A DNA stretch of 64,000 nucleotides from Brenneria roseae subsp. roseae (GTDB taxonomy: Bacteria > Pseudomonadota > Gammaproteobacteria > Enterobacterales > Enterobacteriaceae). Below the pieces are notes generated by a model. That model worked only from the letters and a program-made list of their open reading frames with translations. It did not search any database and had not been told where the DNA came from. Of this stretch, positions 1-11,484 are shown one piece after another. Position 1 is the first letter of the stretch. The number at the start of each line of letters is the position of its first letter. The stretch is from NCBI RefSeq assembly GCF_003115845.1, contig NZ_KZ819023.1:394314-458313 (forward strand), in the 5' to 3' direction. Position numbers and translations under genes: made by a program.

Positions 1-2561
1 CCTTCTCACTGGCGATGCCGCGACCGATAAAGACCTTTACCGATCACGTTCAGCATCAGCTTGCCGGACGGGAAGGGCTGAAACCGGTTTATGACATGCA
101 GGCCGTCCTGCTGAAAAAACTGGAAGCGGCCACCGCGCAGCCTAAAGCGCCGACGATGGATCTGGCGAGCAAGATAGCGCATCTGGATCTGGGCGAAAAA
201 GGGCAGCCGCTGATTAACCTGTTAAAACAGTTTCATACCGAACTGGAAAGCAGTTCCGCCAACGCCGCCTTGCTCATCGGCAGGGAGCTGCGCCTCCTGA
301 ATGACGCTGGCGCGGTGAAAATGGAAGGGAAACCGGCTCCCCAAAACGGATTGGGTCTGCATCGTCAGGAAAAAGATCTTGCCCCCATGTTGCTGGCTGC
401 GATGCAGAGCACGCCCTCATCCAAAGAGAGTACGGCCGGCTCGCTGGTGAAAGCGTTTGTCGACAGCAAAACCCCGATGCAGCAGAAACTGAATACCGAT
501 GCGCCCGGTCAGCAGCGTGATACCCGCGACATGATGTCGCTGGCCAAAACCCGGCTGGTGCTGGATACGTTGACGATCGGCGATGTAGACGAATTGACCA
601 ACCGCCTCGGCGCGTTGTCCGGTACGTCGCCGGACGAGGCGACGCTGGCGCCGTTGATGAACGCGCTTAATGTGCTGCGGCAGGGCGAATACGGGGAGAA
701 CCCGGTGAAGAAACTGACCGATATGGGTTTTACCAATCACAAGGCGCTGGAAGCGGATTACGACTCCATTAAAACGTTCATGAAGGCGTTCAGAAGGGAG
801 GATCACGCCGTCAGCGTCACTTCCAGGACCGTGATGCAGACCACCGGCCAGGCGGACATGATCGATAAAATGAAAGCCACCTTGTTATCGCTGGATAGCA
901 ACGAAAGTATCGCATTCAGCCGTAATTATGGCGGCGGCGCGTCGATGGCGTTTGTCGTGACGGGCACGTCATTGCCTTTTCCGCCGGTGCCGGGGGGCGG
1001 TATCAGTGGCGAAAGAACCTATAGCATGAATTTTTCCCGTGCGGGTAACGGCGTCAATGTGTCCTTTGAACGCAGCGGCGGCGTCACGGGTAAGCTGTCC
1101 TACTCCGGCGGTTATGATGTCAGTGAATACCTGACAGGAAAAACCTCGGCGCAAATGGCGCAGGACATCAACAGCAAGTACAGCTTTACCCCCGACGTGC
1201 GCGCCTCTTTCAGCGTATCGGCCAGCCTGAATATGGCGCAACAGAATGCGCTTAACTTTTCACTGACGGAAGAGGAACTGCCGGCGTTTATCGACGGACT
1301 GTCCAGCGGCGCGATTAACCCTTTGGATCTGCTGGATAAAGGGGAGCAGCACAGCGTGCAGTCGGGTAAAACGGTCAGTTTTGATCTGGATGGCAATGCG
1401 GCGCTGGAACTGCGCGGCGGGATCAATTTAACCCATAAAGGCGCAGCGCCTACCGAAGCCGTATTGCGCGGCTCTGTCGGGATGACCGCCGGCGTCAACG
1501 CCCTGTCCGCGAACAGCGCCAAAAGTGTTGCGCAAAGCGAAAACTCAACCACCTATACCGTCTCCGACAATCGTATGCGCTTCATGAATCAGGCGGCGGC
1601 GGGAACGAACGCCGCGCTCAGCGCCGGTATCGTCAGAACCACCAAAGATGGCCTCGTCCCGATCTTTACCTCAACCAGCATCGGGGTGAACGTTTCGATG
1701 GATTCACGCACCAACCAATCGATCAGCCTGAACATGAAGAAGGCGGAACCGCTGGAGAAAAAAGACATTGATGAGATAACCCAAACGCTCTCGTCGGCTT
1801 TTACCGATCCGGCCAGCCAGCTGTTGATCGATGGCGTGAAGAAAATGTCGGAACCGAATGAACAGCTGGCGATTCTGAGCGGGCACTTTTCCGACAAAGG
1901 AGGGGAGACGGACGATCGGTACCAGGGGCTAATGGCGTTGAAGCGTCTGAACGTTCGTCAGGACGTTGCCCTGCGGGATGGCGCGACGCTGGACAGCGTG
2001 AAACATACCACTTCGTACACCAATCTGAGCAAACTGACGGAAAACGGGCTGTTCCGGGTGCTGAGTAGCCACCTGTTTTCCACATTGCCGCCGAGTAATG
2101 CCGACCGCATTAATCAGTTGATTGCGGAGAATCCGGCGTTAAACGATATCGTCAGCCGGTTGCAGGCCAGTGATAAAGCCACGGTATCGGTAGCGCTGGA
2201 GCTGAAGGACGATGTCCGGGAAAAAATAGAACAGGGCATTCAGAATAAAACGCATGGAAAAGATGATGTTATCGCGCTGTTCAAGGATCGCAATAACCTG
2301 CGTCTGGCCAGCATCAATGTCTCGCAAACGGTGAAAAAGAGCGAAGGATTCAATACGCCGTCGGTCATTATCAACGCGTCAAGCAGTGCGAGCGTGAGCA
2401 TGAGCAAACTGCTTGGCAGCATCAACTTCAGCTATGGTCAGGACCAGACGCTGCCGCAAAGCTACCAACTGGGCGGGGAGATTGCGAAAGCGCATCCGTC
2501 CACAGCCAGCGCATTGCAACAGTTACAGCAAGAAGGTCTGAAACTGAAAGGACAATCATAA
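1..2561 (+). CDS. dspE: DspE/AvrE-family type III effector, C-terminal part
   Basis: This is the 3' end of a large AvrE-family effector gene. The frame is open at the left edge, so the start lies outside the window, and about 850 residues are visible. DspE is injected into plant cells by the Hrp type III system and promotes water-soaking and cell death; AvrE proteins are reported to form membrane channels. Visible support is the long Ser/Asn/Gly-rich beta-type segment around visible residues 300-620 typical of the AvrE C-terminal half, the basic LKLKGQS-type tail, and the chaperone gene dspF 14 bp downstream. Translation runs without stops to TAA at 2561. The family usually has about 1600-1850 residues, so roughly half is seen. 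Family assignment is by recognition and is firm; toxicity is inferred. Confidence 0.9.
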   Translation, partial: FSLAMPRPIKTFTDHVQHQLAGREGLKPVYDMQAVLLKKLEAATAQPKAPTMDLASKIAHLDLGEKGQPLINLLKQFHTELESSSANAALLIGRELRLLNDAGAVKMEGKPAPQNGLGLHRQEKDLAPMLLAAMQSTPSSKESTAGSLVKAFVDSKTPMQQKLNTDAPGQQRDTRDMMSLAKTRLVLDTLTIGDVDELTNRLGALSGTSPDEATLAPLMNALNVLRQGEYGENPVKKLTDMGFTNHKALEADYDSIKTFMKAFRREDHAVSVTSRTVMQTTGQADMIDKMKATLLSLDSNESIAFSRNYGGGASMAFVVTGTSLPFPPVPGGGISGERTYSMNFSRAGNGVNVSFERSGGVTGKLSYSGGYDVSEYLTGKTSAQMAQDINSKYSFTPDVRASFSVSASLNMAQQNALNFSLTEEELPAFIDGLSSGAINPLDLLDKGEQHSVQSGKTVSFDLDGNAALELRGGINLTHKGAAPTEAVLRGSVGMTAGVNALSANSAKSVAQSENSTTYTVSDNRMRFMNQAAAGTNAALSAGIVRTTKDGLVPIFTSTSIGVNVSMDSRTNQSISLNMKKAEPLEKKDIDEITQTLSSAFTDPASQLLIDGVKKMSEPNEQLAILSGHFSDKGGETDDRYQGLMALKRLNVRQDVALRDGATLDSVKHTTSYTNLSKLTENGLFRVLSSHLFSTLPPSNADRINQLIAENPALNDIVSRLQASDKATVSVALELKDDVREKIEQGIQNKTHGKDDVIALFKDRNNLRLASINVSQTVKKSEGFNTPSVIINASSSASVSMSKLLGSINFSYGQDQTLPQSYQLGGEIAKAHPSTASALQQLQQEGLKLKGQS

Positions 2562-2575
2562 GGAAGGAGAAACAG

Positions 2576-2998
2576 ATGACCCCCGCACAACAACACGTTA
2601 GCCGGTTACTACAACATTACGGTCAGACACATCGCACTTCGCTGAATTTACAGGCGGGGATCTGCGTGATAAATGGGCCTGATGGACAAGAGGCCGCCAT
2701 TCTGGAAATTCCGGATAACAGCGATGCTCTACTGCTGCACTGTCAGCTGATAAGCTTTCAGGGCTATGACAGCCCAGCCGCTTATCATCTGATGTTGCTA
2801 CTGAACTTTGAGATGGCGGCGATGAGGGGATGCTGGCTGGCGCTTGATGAAAATGGCATGCTACGCTTGTGTACTCAGCATGCTTTGGATTCGCTGACCG
2901 AACCGCGCTTCAGTGCGTTACTGACGGCATTTATCCACCAGGCGGGGGAGACCCGGCTGTTTGTCGACAGCCTGCTTGCTCAGGTCGATGCGGCCTGA
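2576..2998 (+). CDS. dspF: DspF, type III chaperone of DspE
   Basis: This encodes a 140-residue acidic protein of the class I type III chaperone (CesT/DspF) type. Such chaperones bind the N-terminal region of DspE as dimers and keep it soluble for Hrp secretion in the bacterial cytoplasm. The start ATG follows an AAGGAG site (AAGGAGAAACAG) and lies 14 bp after the dspE stop, so the two genes are co-transcribed. Size, low pI and position directly after dspE are diagnostic of dspF. An 11-bp perfect hairpin follows the stop codon and probably ends the dspEF transcript. Confidence 0.9.
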   Translation: MTPAQQHVSRLLQHYGQTHRTSLNLQAGICVINGPDGQEAAILEIPDNSDALLLHCQLISFQGYDSPAAYHLMLLLNFEMAAMRGCWLALDENGMLRLCTQHALDSLTEPRFSALLTAFIHQAGETRLFVDSLLAQVDAA

Positions 2999-3006
2999 AA
3001 CTGAAA

Positions 3007-3036
3007 CGACGCGGCACCATCCCCTGTGCCGCGTCG
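3007..3036 (+). terminator. Hairpin terminator after dspF
   Basis: A perfect 11-bp inverted repeat (CGACGCGGCAC / GTGCCGCGTCG) with an 8-base loop starts 8 bases after the dspF stop codon. It lies between convergent genes (dspF and the GntR gene). There is no T-tract, so it may act only as an RNA-stabilising or partial terminator. Confidence 0.6.
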
Positions 3037-3063
3037 CCCGATACGCCGGGGAGGGGATCGCGG

Positions 3064-3735
3064 TTATTCTTGCTGTTCGACGGCGATAAACGCCAACATG
3101 GCTTCACTGCCGTCAAGAATATCTTCTTGAATGGATTGTCTGGCGGCCTGACTGTCCTGCTGGCGCAACGCGCTGAGCACATCGTAATGATGTTCGATCG
3201 CCATTTTCAATGAGAAATGGGCGTAGGCCTGCGCGATTAACGGCCCGGTTCGCATCCACAGGCTGCCGATAAACTGGCTCAGTAAAGGCATCTGCGCCGT
3301 CTGCGCCAGCAGTAAATGGAACTCGCTATTTAATTGTAATGCATCGCTCAGGTTATTTTTTTCAATCGCCTGCCGGTTCAGTTGAATATTCACCGCAATG
3401 CGTTGCAAATCCTGAGGCGTGATCCGTTTGGCGGCGAGTTCCGCGCCCGTTCCCTCAAGCGCAAGGCGCAGAGTACGGATCTCCATAAACTGCTCTTCGG
3501 TTAATTGCGGCACGCGAATATCTCGTGGGGTTTTCAGCACCAGCGCCTGCTCTTTGGACAGTTGCAAAATAGCGTCCCGTACCGGTGTCACACTGGTGCC
3601 AACCTGAGCGGCCAGCTCGCGGATACGCAGGCGGTCATCCGGTTTGAATCGGCCGACAATGAGCGCGTCACGCAGCATGGTGTAGACGCTGGAACCCAGA
3701 TAACTGTGATTGATTTGTCCTATTGGATAGTTCAC
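3064..3735 (-). CDS. GntR-family (FadR/FCD subfamily) transcriptional regulator
   Basis: A 223-residue DNA-binding regulator. Residues about 14-75 form the winged-helix GntR domain (IRELAAQVGTSVTPVRDAI is the recognition helix region), and residues about 85-210 form an all-helical FCD ligand-binding domain with the usual Asp/His metal-site pattern (ELAAK..., NSEFHLLLA..., EHHYDVLSAL). FCD regulators sense small organic acids or sugar acids. The ligand cannot be told from the sequence. It sits convergent to dspF and divergent from hecB across a 310-bp AT-rich gap, so control of itself or of hecBA is possible but unproven. Confidence 0.85.
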   Translation of the reverse strand: MNYPIGQINHSYLGSSVYTMLRDALIVGRFKPDDRLRIRELAAQVGTSVTPVRDAILQLSKEQALVLKTPRDIRVPQLTEEQFMEIRTLRLALEGTGAELAAKRITPQDLQRIAVNIQLNRQAIEKNNLSDALQLNSEFHLLLAQTAQMPLLSQFIGSLWMRTGPLIAQAYAHFSLKMAIEHHYDVLSALRQQDSQAARQSIQEDILDGSEAMLAFIAVEQQE

Positions 3736-4045
3736 GCATTCCCCCAGTAAAGGGCATCAGCGTCGCCCCGGCCACTCAATATACAATATGATGCATCAAA
3801 AATACCATTCGAGAAGCCATAGCTTTCCCTTATCACACCGGCGTGCTATATCGGGCTGCTAGGCGGGAGGTCGCCAGCCGGCGGTTGGTGAGGCATATTT
3901 CTGTTATTATTAGTTATTACAATATTTTGTATTGAGTTAAGGAAAATTAATTACTGTAAAATTATATGTCATAAAATATATTGAGCTTGATAATTAACGG
4001 TTCTACTATAACCAATAAAAACTAATGACTTCAGGGATGAAACCG
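3736..4045. other. AT-rich divergent intergenic region (GntR gene / hecB)
   Basis: This 310-bp gap has no coding potential. It is GC-rich at its left end and strongly AT-rich from about 3895 to 4020, unlike the flanking genes. A possible sigma-70 promoter for hecB is TTGAGT (3932-3937) with TGTAAAAT starting at 3955. A TGATGCATCA palindrome lies near 3788. No strong terminator or known operator was identified. Confidence 0.5.
3932..3962 (+). promoter_or_regulatory. Candidate sigma-70 promoter for hecBA
   Basis: TTGAGT is followed 17 bp later by TGTAAAAT in a very AT-rich stretch about 85 bp upstream of the preferred hecB start. This is a pattern match only; the AT-rich context makes chance matches likely. 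Confidence 0.3.
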
Positions 4046-5710
4046 ATGCGGGTTTTTATCAGGCTGCTTTTAATTCTGCCTATTTTTTTTCCTTATTTTT
4101 CCTTGTCAGCTCCGCTTAATCCGGCGGATCGCAATGAAATACAGCAACGTCAGGCGGAAGTCATTGAACAGGCCCGCCAGCAGCGTGAATCCTTATTACA
4201 GTTGAACCAGCCCCAGACGCGGCAAGCGGCGGGAGATGAGACCGAACAGGGTCATTGCTTTGCCATTCAGGCGATCCGCTATCGCCATAGTTCATTATTG
4301 AATGAAAAAGATAAAGAACGGTTAAATAAAAATTATATTAATCGATGTATTAATGTTAATAAAATAAATCAACTTATTCATGATGTCAGTAATTGGTATA
4401 TCGAACGCGGGTATATTACCAGTCGTGCTTTTATTGCCGGGCAGGATTTGTCCGGCGGAATATTAACGATCGATATTCTGGAAGGGCGACTGGAATATAT
4501 TAAAATCAATAATGAATCAAAGCGCATTTTAAAGCAGGTATTCCCCGGTCTTGAAGGTGAAATACTGAATCTCCGCGATATTGAACAGGGGATGGAACAG
4601 CTTAACCGCATGCCGACGCAGCAGGTGAGCATTGAAATTCTTCCGGGCAGCCAACCCGGTTATTCCATCGTCAATCTGACAAGCCAAAAACAGCTGCCGC
4701 TGACGGCAAATATCAGTTTTGATAATAGTGGGCAAAAAAGCACCGGGCAACAGCAGCTCAATGGCGCTCTATGGGCGGACAACATGCTGGGAATTGCCGA
4801 TCAGTGGTTTATCAGCGGTGGACACAGCAGTGAATTCAATGACGGAAAGGATGCCGACAATCTGCAAGCAGGCGTGTCACTGCCGTATGGCTACTGGAAT
4901 CTCAATTATGACTATTCCAAAAGCCGCTATCGTAATGATTTCCTGAACCGGGATTTCCTCTGGCATTCGACCGGCGATAGTCAGACGCACCGTTTGTCGG
5001 TGTCGCGGGTGGTCTTTCGTAATGGCGATATGAAAACCAGTCTGTCGGCCGGCATGACTCACCGTATCGGGCATAACTACCTCAATGATGTGCTTTTGCA
5101 GTCCAGCAGCCGAAAACTCAGCACGGCCATTGTCGGCGTTAATCACAGCCAGAAGCTGTGGGGCGGGCTGGCGACATTTAACCCGGCGTACAGCCGCGGG
5201 ACTCGCTGGTTTGGAGCGGAAAGCGATGCCGGCAAAGATAGCGATGCGCCACGGGCGGCGTTTAACAAGCTGACGCTGGCCGCCAGTTATTACTACCCGA
5301 TCGGCGAAAACATCAGTTATCTCACCAACCTCTACGGTCAGTACTCGGCACAGGCGTTGTATGGCAGCGAGCAGGTTACGCTGGGCGGCGAGAGTTCGGT
5401 GCGCGGATTTAAAGAACAATATCTGTCAGGCAATCGTGGCGGCTATTGGCGCAACGAAATCAACTGGCGGCCTATGGCGTTGCCATTATTGGGCGAACTG
5501 ACCTTAACGGCGGCGCTGGATGGCGGCCACCTTTTTTCGCATCACGGCGATAGCGAATCCGCCGGCACCTTGTGGGGCGCGGCGGTTGGTGCAGGCGTCG
5601 CCAATCGATATTTGTCACAGCAGATCACCGTCGGCTGGCCGCTGGATTATCCGGACTGGCTGCAGCCCGATGCCGTTGCCGTTTATTACCGGATGGGTCT
5701 TTCTTTTTAG
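4046..5710 (+). CDS. hecB: HecB, TpsB-type outer-membrane transporter of HecA
   Basis: This is the two-partner secretion pore that exports the HecA filamentous protein across the outer membrane. In order it shows a signal peptide (MRVFIRLLLILPIFFPYFSLSA), an N-terminal Gln/Arg-rich plug helix, a ShlB/FhaC-type POTRA region at roughly residues 70-210 (starting CFAIQAIRYR), and a 16-strand barrel ending in the terminal Phe of outer-membrane proteins (GLSF). The length of 554 residues fits the family. I prefer the ATG at 4046 because AGGGA lies 8 bases upstream; in-frame ATGs at 4025 and 4037 lack a well-spaced site. The gene ends 32 bp before hecA and the two surely form one operon. Confidence 0.88.
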   Translation: MRVFIRLLLILPIFFPYFSLSAPLNPADRNEIQQRQAEVIEQARQQRESLLQLNQPQTRQAAGDETEQGHCFAIQAIRYRHSSLLNEKDKERLNKNYINRCINVNKINQLIHDVSNWYIERGYITSRAFIAGQDLSGGILTIDILEGRLEYIKINNESKRILKQVFPGLEGEILNLRDIEQGMEQLNRMPTQQVSIEILPGSQPGYSIVNLTSQKQLPLTANISFDNSGQKSTGQQQLNGALWADNMLGIADQWFISGGHSSEFNDGKDADNLQAGVSLPYGYWNLNYDYSKSRYRNDFLNRDFLWHSTGDSQTHRLSVSRVVFRNGDMKTSLSAGMTHRIGHNYLNDVLLQSSSRKLSTAIVGVNHSQKLWGGLATFNPAYSRGTRWFGAESDAGKDSDAPRAAFNKLTLAASYYYPIGENISYLTNLYGQYSAQALYGSEQVTLGGESSVRGFKEQYLSGNRGGYWRNEINWRPMALPLLGELTLTAALDGGHLFSHHGDSESAGTLWGAAVGAGVANRYLSQQITVGWPLDYPDWLQPDAVAVYYRMGLSF

Positions 5711-5742
5711 CCGTTGAATGCATGTCACAGCAGGGGGCAGGG

Positions 5743-8700
5743 ATGAAACCAATTAAAACAACGCAACGATTAATCGCCTATACGCTGATTAATCTTATCG
5801 CCTTCCAACCCGTACTGCCTGCGATGGCGGCCGGCGTCAATGTCGCGACCGGCAATACCGCGGTGGATAAAGCCGGCAACGGCGTACCGGTGGTGAATAT
5901 CGCGACGCCGAATAGCGCGGGGATTTCCCATAACCAATACCACGACTTCAATGTCGATAAGTCAGGGTTGATCCTGAATAACGGCACGGCCCAGCTTAAT
6001 CCTACCCAGCTTGGCGGTTTGATCCAGAATAACCCCAATCTGAAAGGTAAGGCGGCGGACGCCATTATCAACGAAGTGGTATCGCCCAATCGCAGTACGC
6101 TGGCGGGGTATCTGGAGGTGGGCGGGAAGCAGGCCAGTGTGATGGTCGCCAACCCCTACGGTATTACCTGCGATGGTTGCGGATTTATCAATACGCCGCA
6201 GGTCACATTGACGACCGGTAAACCGCAATTTGACGCGCAGGGCAAGCTACAAGGTATTGACGTCAAGCGTGGCGATATCACGCTGACGGGACAAGGGCTG
6301 GATGCCAGTAAAAGTGACTATTTCAGCCTGATTTCCCGCACGGCGCAGATTAATGCCGGGTTAAACGCGAATGAAGCGCAGGTGGTGCTCGGGGCGAACC
6401 AGATCGATGCCAACGGCAATGTGACGGCGCAAACGGCGGATAATAGCGGTATCAAAGTGGCGCTGGATACCGGCGCCCTGGGCGGCATGTACACCAACCG
6501 CATCACGCTGGTATCCAGCGATAAAGGGGTCGGCGTCAACGTCGGTAATCTGAGCGCCCGCAGCGGCGATATCACGCTGTCGGCGAATGGCAAACTCAGC
6601 GTGGGGGATGCGGTTGCACAGGGAAATATCCATGCGCACGGAGAAGCGCTGGCGCTGCAAGGTAAGCAGCAGGCCGGTGGCGAACTCACGCTTGACGGGA
6701 ATTCGGGGATCGCCCTGACGGATGCCTCGTTACGTGCGGGACAATCCGTTACGCTTACCTCACAAGGCGAATTGAGCGCGACCGATTCCCGGATTAGCGC
6801 GGGCGTCGATACCCAGGGCGCCCTGATCTCCGGCCATCATCTAACGATAAAAAGTGACAATGTCACGCTAAATAATACCCAGTTAGCCGCCGATAAAGTG
6901 GTGATAAAGGCCGGCGGCGCGTTACGGCAGGATGCCTTAAGCGGTATTAAAGCCGATAGCGAGCTTGGCATTCAAGGCAAAGACATCACACTGTCCGGGA
7001 TCGCCGAAGCGCAGGCGATTCAGCTTGCGGCAGAAACGTTGACCGCCACCCGCAGCGCTCAGCTTCAGGCTAAAAATAGCGCAACGGTCAGCGCCACTCA
7101 ACAAGGCGACTGGCAGGGCAATCTGACCGCCGGTGATGCGTTGACGCTGCTAGGCGGGCAAATCGTTCAGGGTGGCACATTAGCCGGGAAGACGCTGAAT
7201 CTGAACGTTGATTCGCTGGATAATCAGGGTGATATCGCATCATTGCAGGGGCTGTCGCTGGTTGGAAATCAACTGATTAACAGCGGATCGCTGTCGGCGG
7301 CGGAGCAGCTGACGTTGAAAGCGGGCCGCGTTGACAATGTCGGATTACTCAGCGCCCGCGGCGATTTGCAGCTTGAGTTGCAAACGCTGCTGAATAATCA
7401 GGGGAAAATCCTGACCGAAAATCATTTGTTCATGTTGGCCGACAGCGTGACGAACCGGGGAACCCTTCAGGCTGCAACGCTGGCATTACAAAGTATCTCT
7501 CTCACCAATCAGGGGGATATCACGGCGAGTCAACATATCGACCTGAACAATCAGGCGATCGACAACCACGGCACGATTAACGCGCAACAGATGATCACTC
7601 TGTCCGGCGGCGCGGCGCTGAATAGCGGCACGCTCAGCGCGGGCGTGTCGCTGGCGGCCAGTCTGAGCTCGGGCCTGAATAACAGCGGCATGTTGCTGGC
7701 CGGAAAAACGCTGGCGGTTACTGCCGGCGACGTCATCAATGACGGTACGCTGACCGCGCCGGAGTTACAGATTCACAGTGATTCGCTCGACAATCAGGGG
7801 ATTATTCAGGCCGATCATTCGCTGACGGTCAGTGCCGATCGTCAACTGGTACAGCGCGCGACCGGTAAATTGCTGGCGGGAAATACGCTGACGCTGACCG
7901 CCGCCGAGGCGGAAACCGACGGCGAGTTGCAGGCTGAGCAGTTTTTACTGAATGCGGATCGCTGGCTTAACCGTGGCAAAACCAGCATCGGCGGCGATGC
8001 TCAGGCGACGGCCTACTATCTCGATAATAGCGGCAGCCTGCTGGCGCAAGGCCGCTGGCTGCTGTCGGGCCATGACCTGGTGAATCAGGGGATATTGCAG
8101 GGCGAGCGTCTGGAACTGCGCGCCAATAGCATCACCAACAGCGGTCAGGCTCAATCACTTCAATCCAGTGTGCTGAATGCGGATGATAGCCTGATCAATA
8201 CCGGTGGCTGGCTCAGTGGCGATGCCCTGCGCCTGAATGCTCTGGCTATAGACAATTCAGGGAACCTGCGCGCGTTGACCACGCAGGCTCGGGGCGATCG
8301 ATTCAGTAATCGCGGGCAGATCTCTGGTATCCAACATCTGGATTTGAATATTTTTGACCGTCTGGACAATCAGGGAACGCTATTAGGCGTTGACGCGCTG
8401 ATATTGGCGATAACCAACACGCTTAACAATCAGGGCGAATTGCTCAGTCAGGGCGAAACTACCGCCACGGCAGGCCGGATTGATAATCGGGGGCTGTGGC
8501 AGGCGCAGACGATAACGCTGAATGCGGACACGATAGCCAATGCCGGAAAAATCCTGGGTATCGCGGCGCTGATACTGACTGCAAAAGACACCTTGATCAA
8601 TCAACAGGCCGGTAAGTTGCTTTCTCAGGGGATGGCGGTATTAACCGCGGCTGATGCAACGAATGCGGGAGACTGGCAGGCCGCCAGCCTGACGCTGGGG

Positions 8701-11484
8701 ACAGGGAATCTGACCAACAGCGGTCAGATTCAGGCGGAACAGGCGTTGACGCTGCGCGGCGATAGCCTGTCTAACGCGGGTCGTTGGGAAAGCGACATTC
8801 TCCAACTATTCGGGAAGACGGTTATCAATCAGGGCACGTTACTGGGTAACCATGTCGGGATAACGGCTGATAGCCTGATTAATGACGGCATGATAACCGG
8901 CGTGGACGAACTGACCCTGATGCTGGATCAGCATCTGTTCAATCACGGTAACCTGTATGGCGATCGGCTGTGGATTGACGCCGCTGGAGTGAACAACCGG
9001 GGCGATCTGTTCGGCGTCAGCGATCTGCAACTGAATTTGCGGGGCGATCTGGATAACGCCGGTACGCTGAGCGGTAAAACGCTGGCTTTGACGGCAGAAA
9101 ACGTCTGGCAGAGCGGTATTCTGGAAGGACAAACGGTACGGTTGAATGCCGGAGATCTCGACAATCAGGGCAAACTGCTGGGGGTGGATGCGCTGACGCT
9201 GGCGATCCGCCACAGCCTGCATAATAGTGGTGCGTTGCTTAGTCAGGGCGACAACGCCGTGACGGCACAAACCATCGACAACCGTGGGCAATGGCAGGCA
9301 AATACTATCACGCTGACCGCCGATGAGATTGCCAATGCCGGGCAGATCGCCGGGCTGGCGGCACTACAGCTGACCGCCAGCCATTCATTGCAAAATCTGC
9401 AAAGCGGTAAATTGCTGACGCAGGGCGTCGCCACGCTACAGGCGGCAGACACCCTGAATGACGGCGAGTGGCAGGCGGGGAATCTGTTGCTTGAGACTCA
9501 TCGTTTCACCAACGAAGGCTGGGTACAGGGCAATCGCTCACTGAAAATTGCGGTTACCTCACCCGCCATCAATCAATCGTCTTTACTGACAATGGCGCTA
9601 GCGCTGGCCGATGATGCGCAGCAGCTCAGTGCGTCAGTGCCTGCGGGGACGCTGCTGAACAACGGGACATTAATTTCCGGCGGCGACAGCCAGATTTCCG
9701 CCGGACAGTTGGATAATTGGGGAACGCTGTCCGGCAACGGATATTCAACCATCAGCAGTGCGGCTATCCGCAATGACGGCAATGTGATCGCCACCGATGG
9801 ACTGTCGCTGAACGGTGAGTATCAAGGTAGCGGTTTGCTGTATACGGCGGGAGTATTAGCGCTGTATGGCGATCGCCTCGGCAATACCGGTCGTTGGGAA
9901 AGCCGCGTTCTGCAATTGACCGGGCAGTCGTTTGACAATCAGGGAACGATCGTTGGTGAGCGCGGGCTGGAACTGGATCTGGCCGATGAACTTACCGTCG
10001 GCGCCGCCGGACAGTTACTGACCGACGGTGAACTGCTGGCGAATGTGGGAAGCGTCAGCAATCAGGGATTCTGGCAGGGGAAACTGCTGTCGTTGACCGC
10101 GAACGCGTTCCTCAACGATGGCACGCTGGTTGGACAGAACTCGCTGCAACTGGCGTTACAAAATAGCTATCAGGGTAATGACCGTTCTCAACTGCTTAGC
10201 GACGGCGATGCCACCCTGACGGCAAACCGTGTAATCCAGAGCGGAGAGATCGCGGCCAATAACCTGCAATTGAATACCGCTACGCTGGATAACGCTGGTC
10301 GCGTGTTGGGCCTGAATCACCTGCAAATAACCAACCAGGGGGAGATAACCAACCGGAAAGACGGTGAAATACTGACCAATGGCGACGGGGTGATTAACAG
10401 TACCCGGTTGAGCAACAGCGGCAGCGTGCAAGCGAACGAACTGCGACTCGGCGTTGAGCGGGTAGAAAATCAGGGACGTATTCAGGGCACTTCCGCGCTG
10501 TGGCTGCTGGATCTTACCGATTATACTGGCGATAAAACCAGTCAGTTGTTAAGCAGCGGCGCCGCAACCATTCAGTCCAAACGGGCCGACAATCTGGGCC
10601 TGTGGCAGGCGGATAATCTGACGGTACAAATAGGCTCGCTGGTCAATGGCGGCACGCTGGCGGGGTTGAACAGTCTGTCATTCATGGGTGAACAGATTAG
10701 CAATCAGGGCGATATCTTTTCTCAGGGCGCGCTAGCCTTGAGTGGCGCAACCTTCGATAACGCTGGAACCGTCACCGGCATTGGCGGTTTTGATCTGCAA
10801 TTCACCGATTCCCTGCTTAATCAATCGCCGGGACGCTTACTGAACGGCGGCGTCGGTAGCATTAACACCGACAGGCTGATCAATCGGGGGCTGTGGCAGT
10901 CTGACAATCTGTATCTTATCGCGCGCGAATTGGACAATCAGGGACAGATGTTGGGGGTTACGCAGGCCGCGTTGCAACTGAGCGGTGATTATCAGGGGGC
11001 CTCAGGCAGCCAACTGGTCAGCGGCGGTTATGCGACGCTGACGGCGGCGAATATCAATAACCGCGGGCAAATTCAGGCGCAGTCGCTGGATGTAACCGCC
11101 GATTCGTTAACCAATCAGGGAATGCTGAGCGGTAATCAGAATCTTAACGCGACAGTGAAACATCAACTGGATAATGCACAAGATGCCCGGTTGGTCAGCG
11201 ACGGCGCGCTGAGCGTTCAGGCGAACCATATTGATAATCAGGGTACGGTTAAAGCCGCCAATCTTACGCTGCATGGTGATAACTCACTGAATAATAACGG
11301 CGTATTACAGGGGGCGGCATCACTACGACTGGAAAGCGCCGGGCAGCTAACCAACCAGCAGGCCGGGCAAATACTGTCGGATGGCACCGCGACGCTGAAA
11401 GCGGCGGCACTGGATAATGCCGGCTGGCTACAGGGTCGGGTCTGGATGTGCAAACGCAGCAGTTTACGCAACAAGGCAGCCTGA
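5743..11484 (+). pseudogene. hecA: HecA filamentous hemagglutinin/CdiA-like protein, N-terminal half (frameshifted)
   Basis: This is the first reading frame of a giant TpsA exoprotein. It begins with a signal peptide (MKPIKTTQRLIAYTLINL, cut near AMA), followed by the TPS secretion domain at about residues 35-280 with its conserved NPNL and NPYGI motifs, and then about 1600 residues of short FHA-1 type repeats (patterns of LDNQG, LINSG, LLSQG about every 20 residues) that build a beta-helical stalk. The start at 5743 follows a purine-rich GGGGGCAGGG; another in-frame ATG is at 5722. The frame is lost near 11437: a one-base insertion there would restore LQG-SGLDVQTQQF and join the next frame. 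It therefore ends early at 11484 unless the frameshift is an assembly error or is bypassed. Confidence 0.85.
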
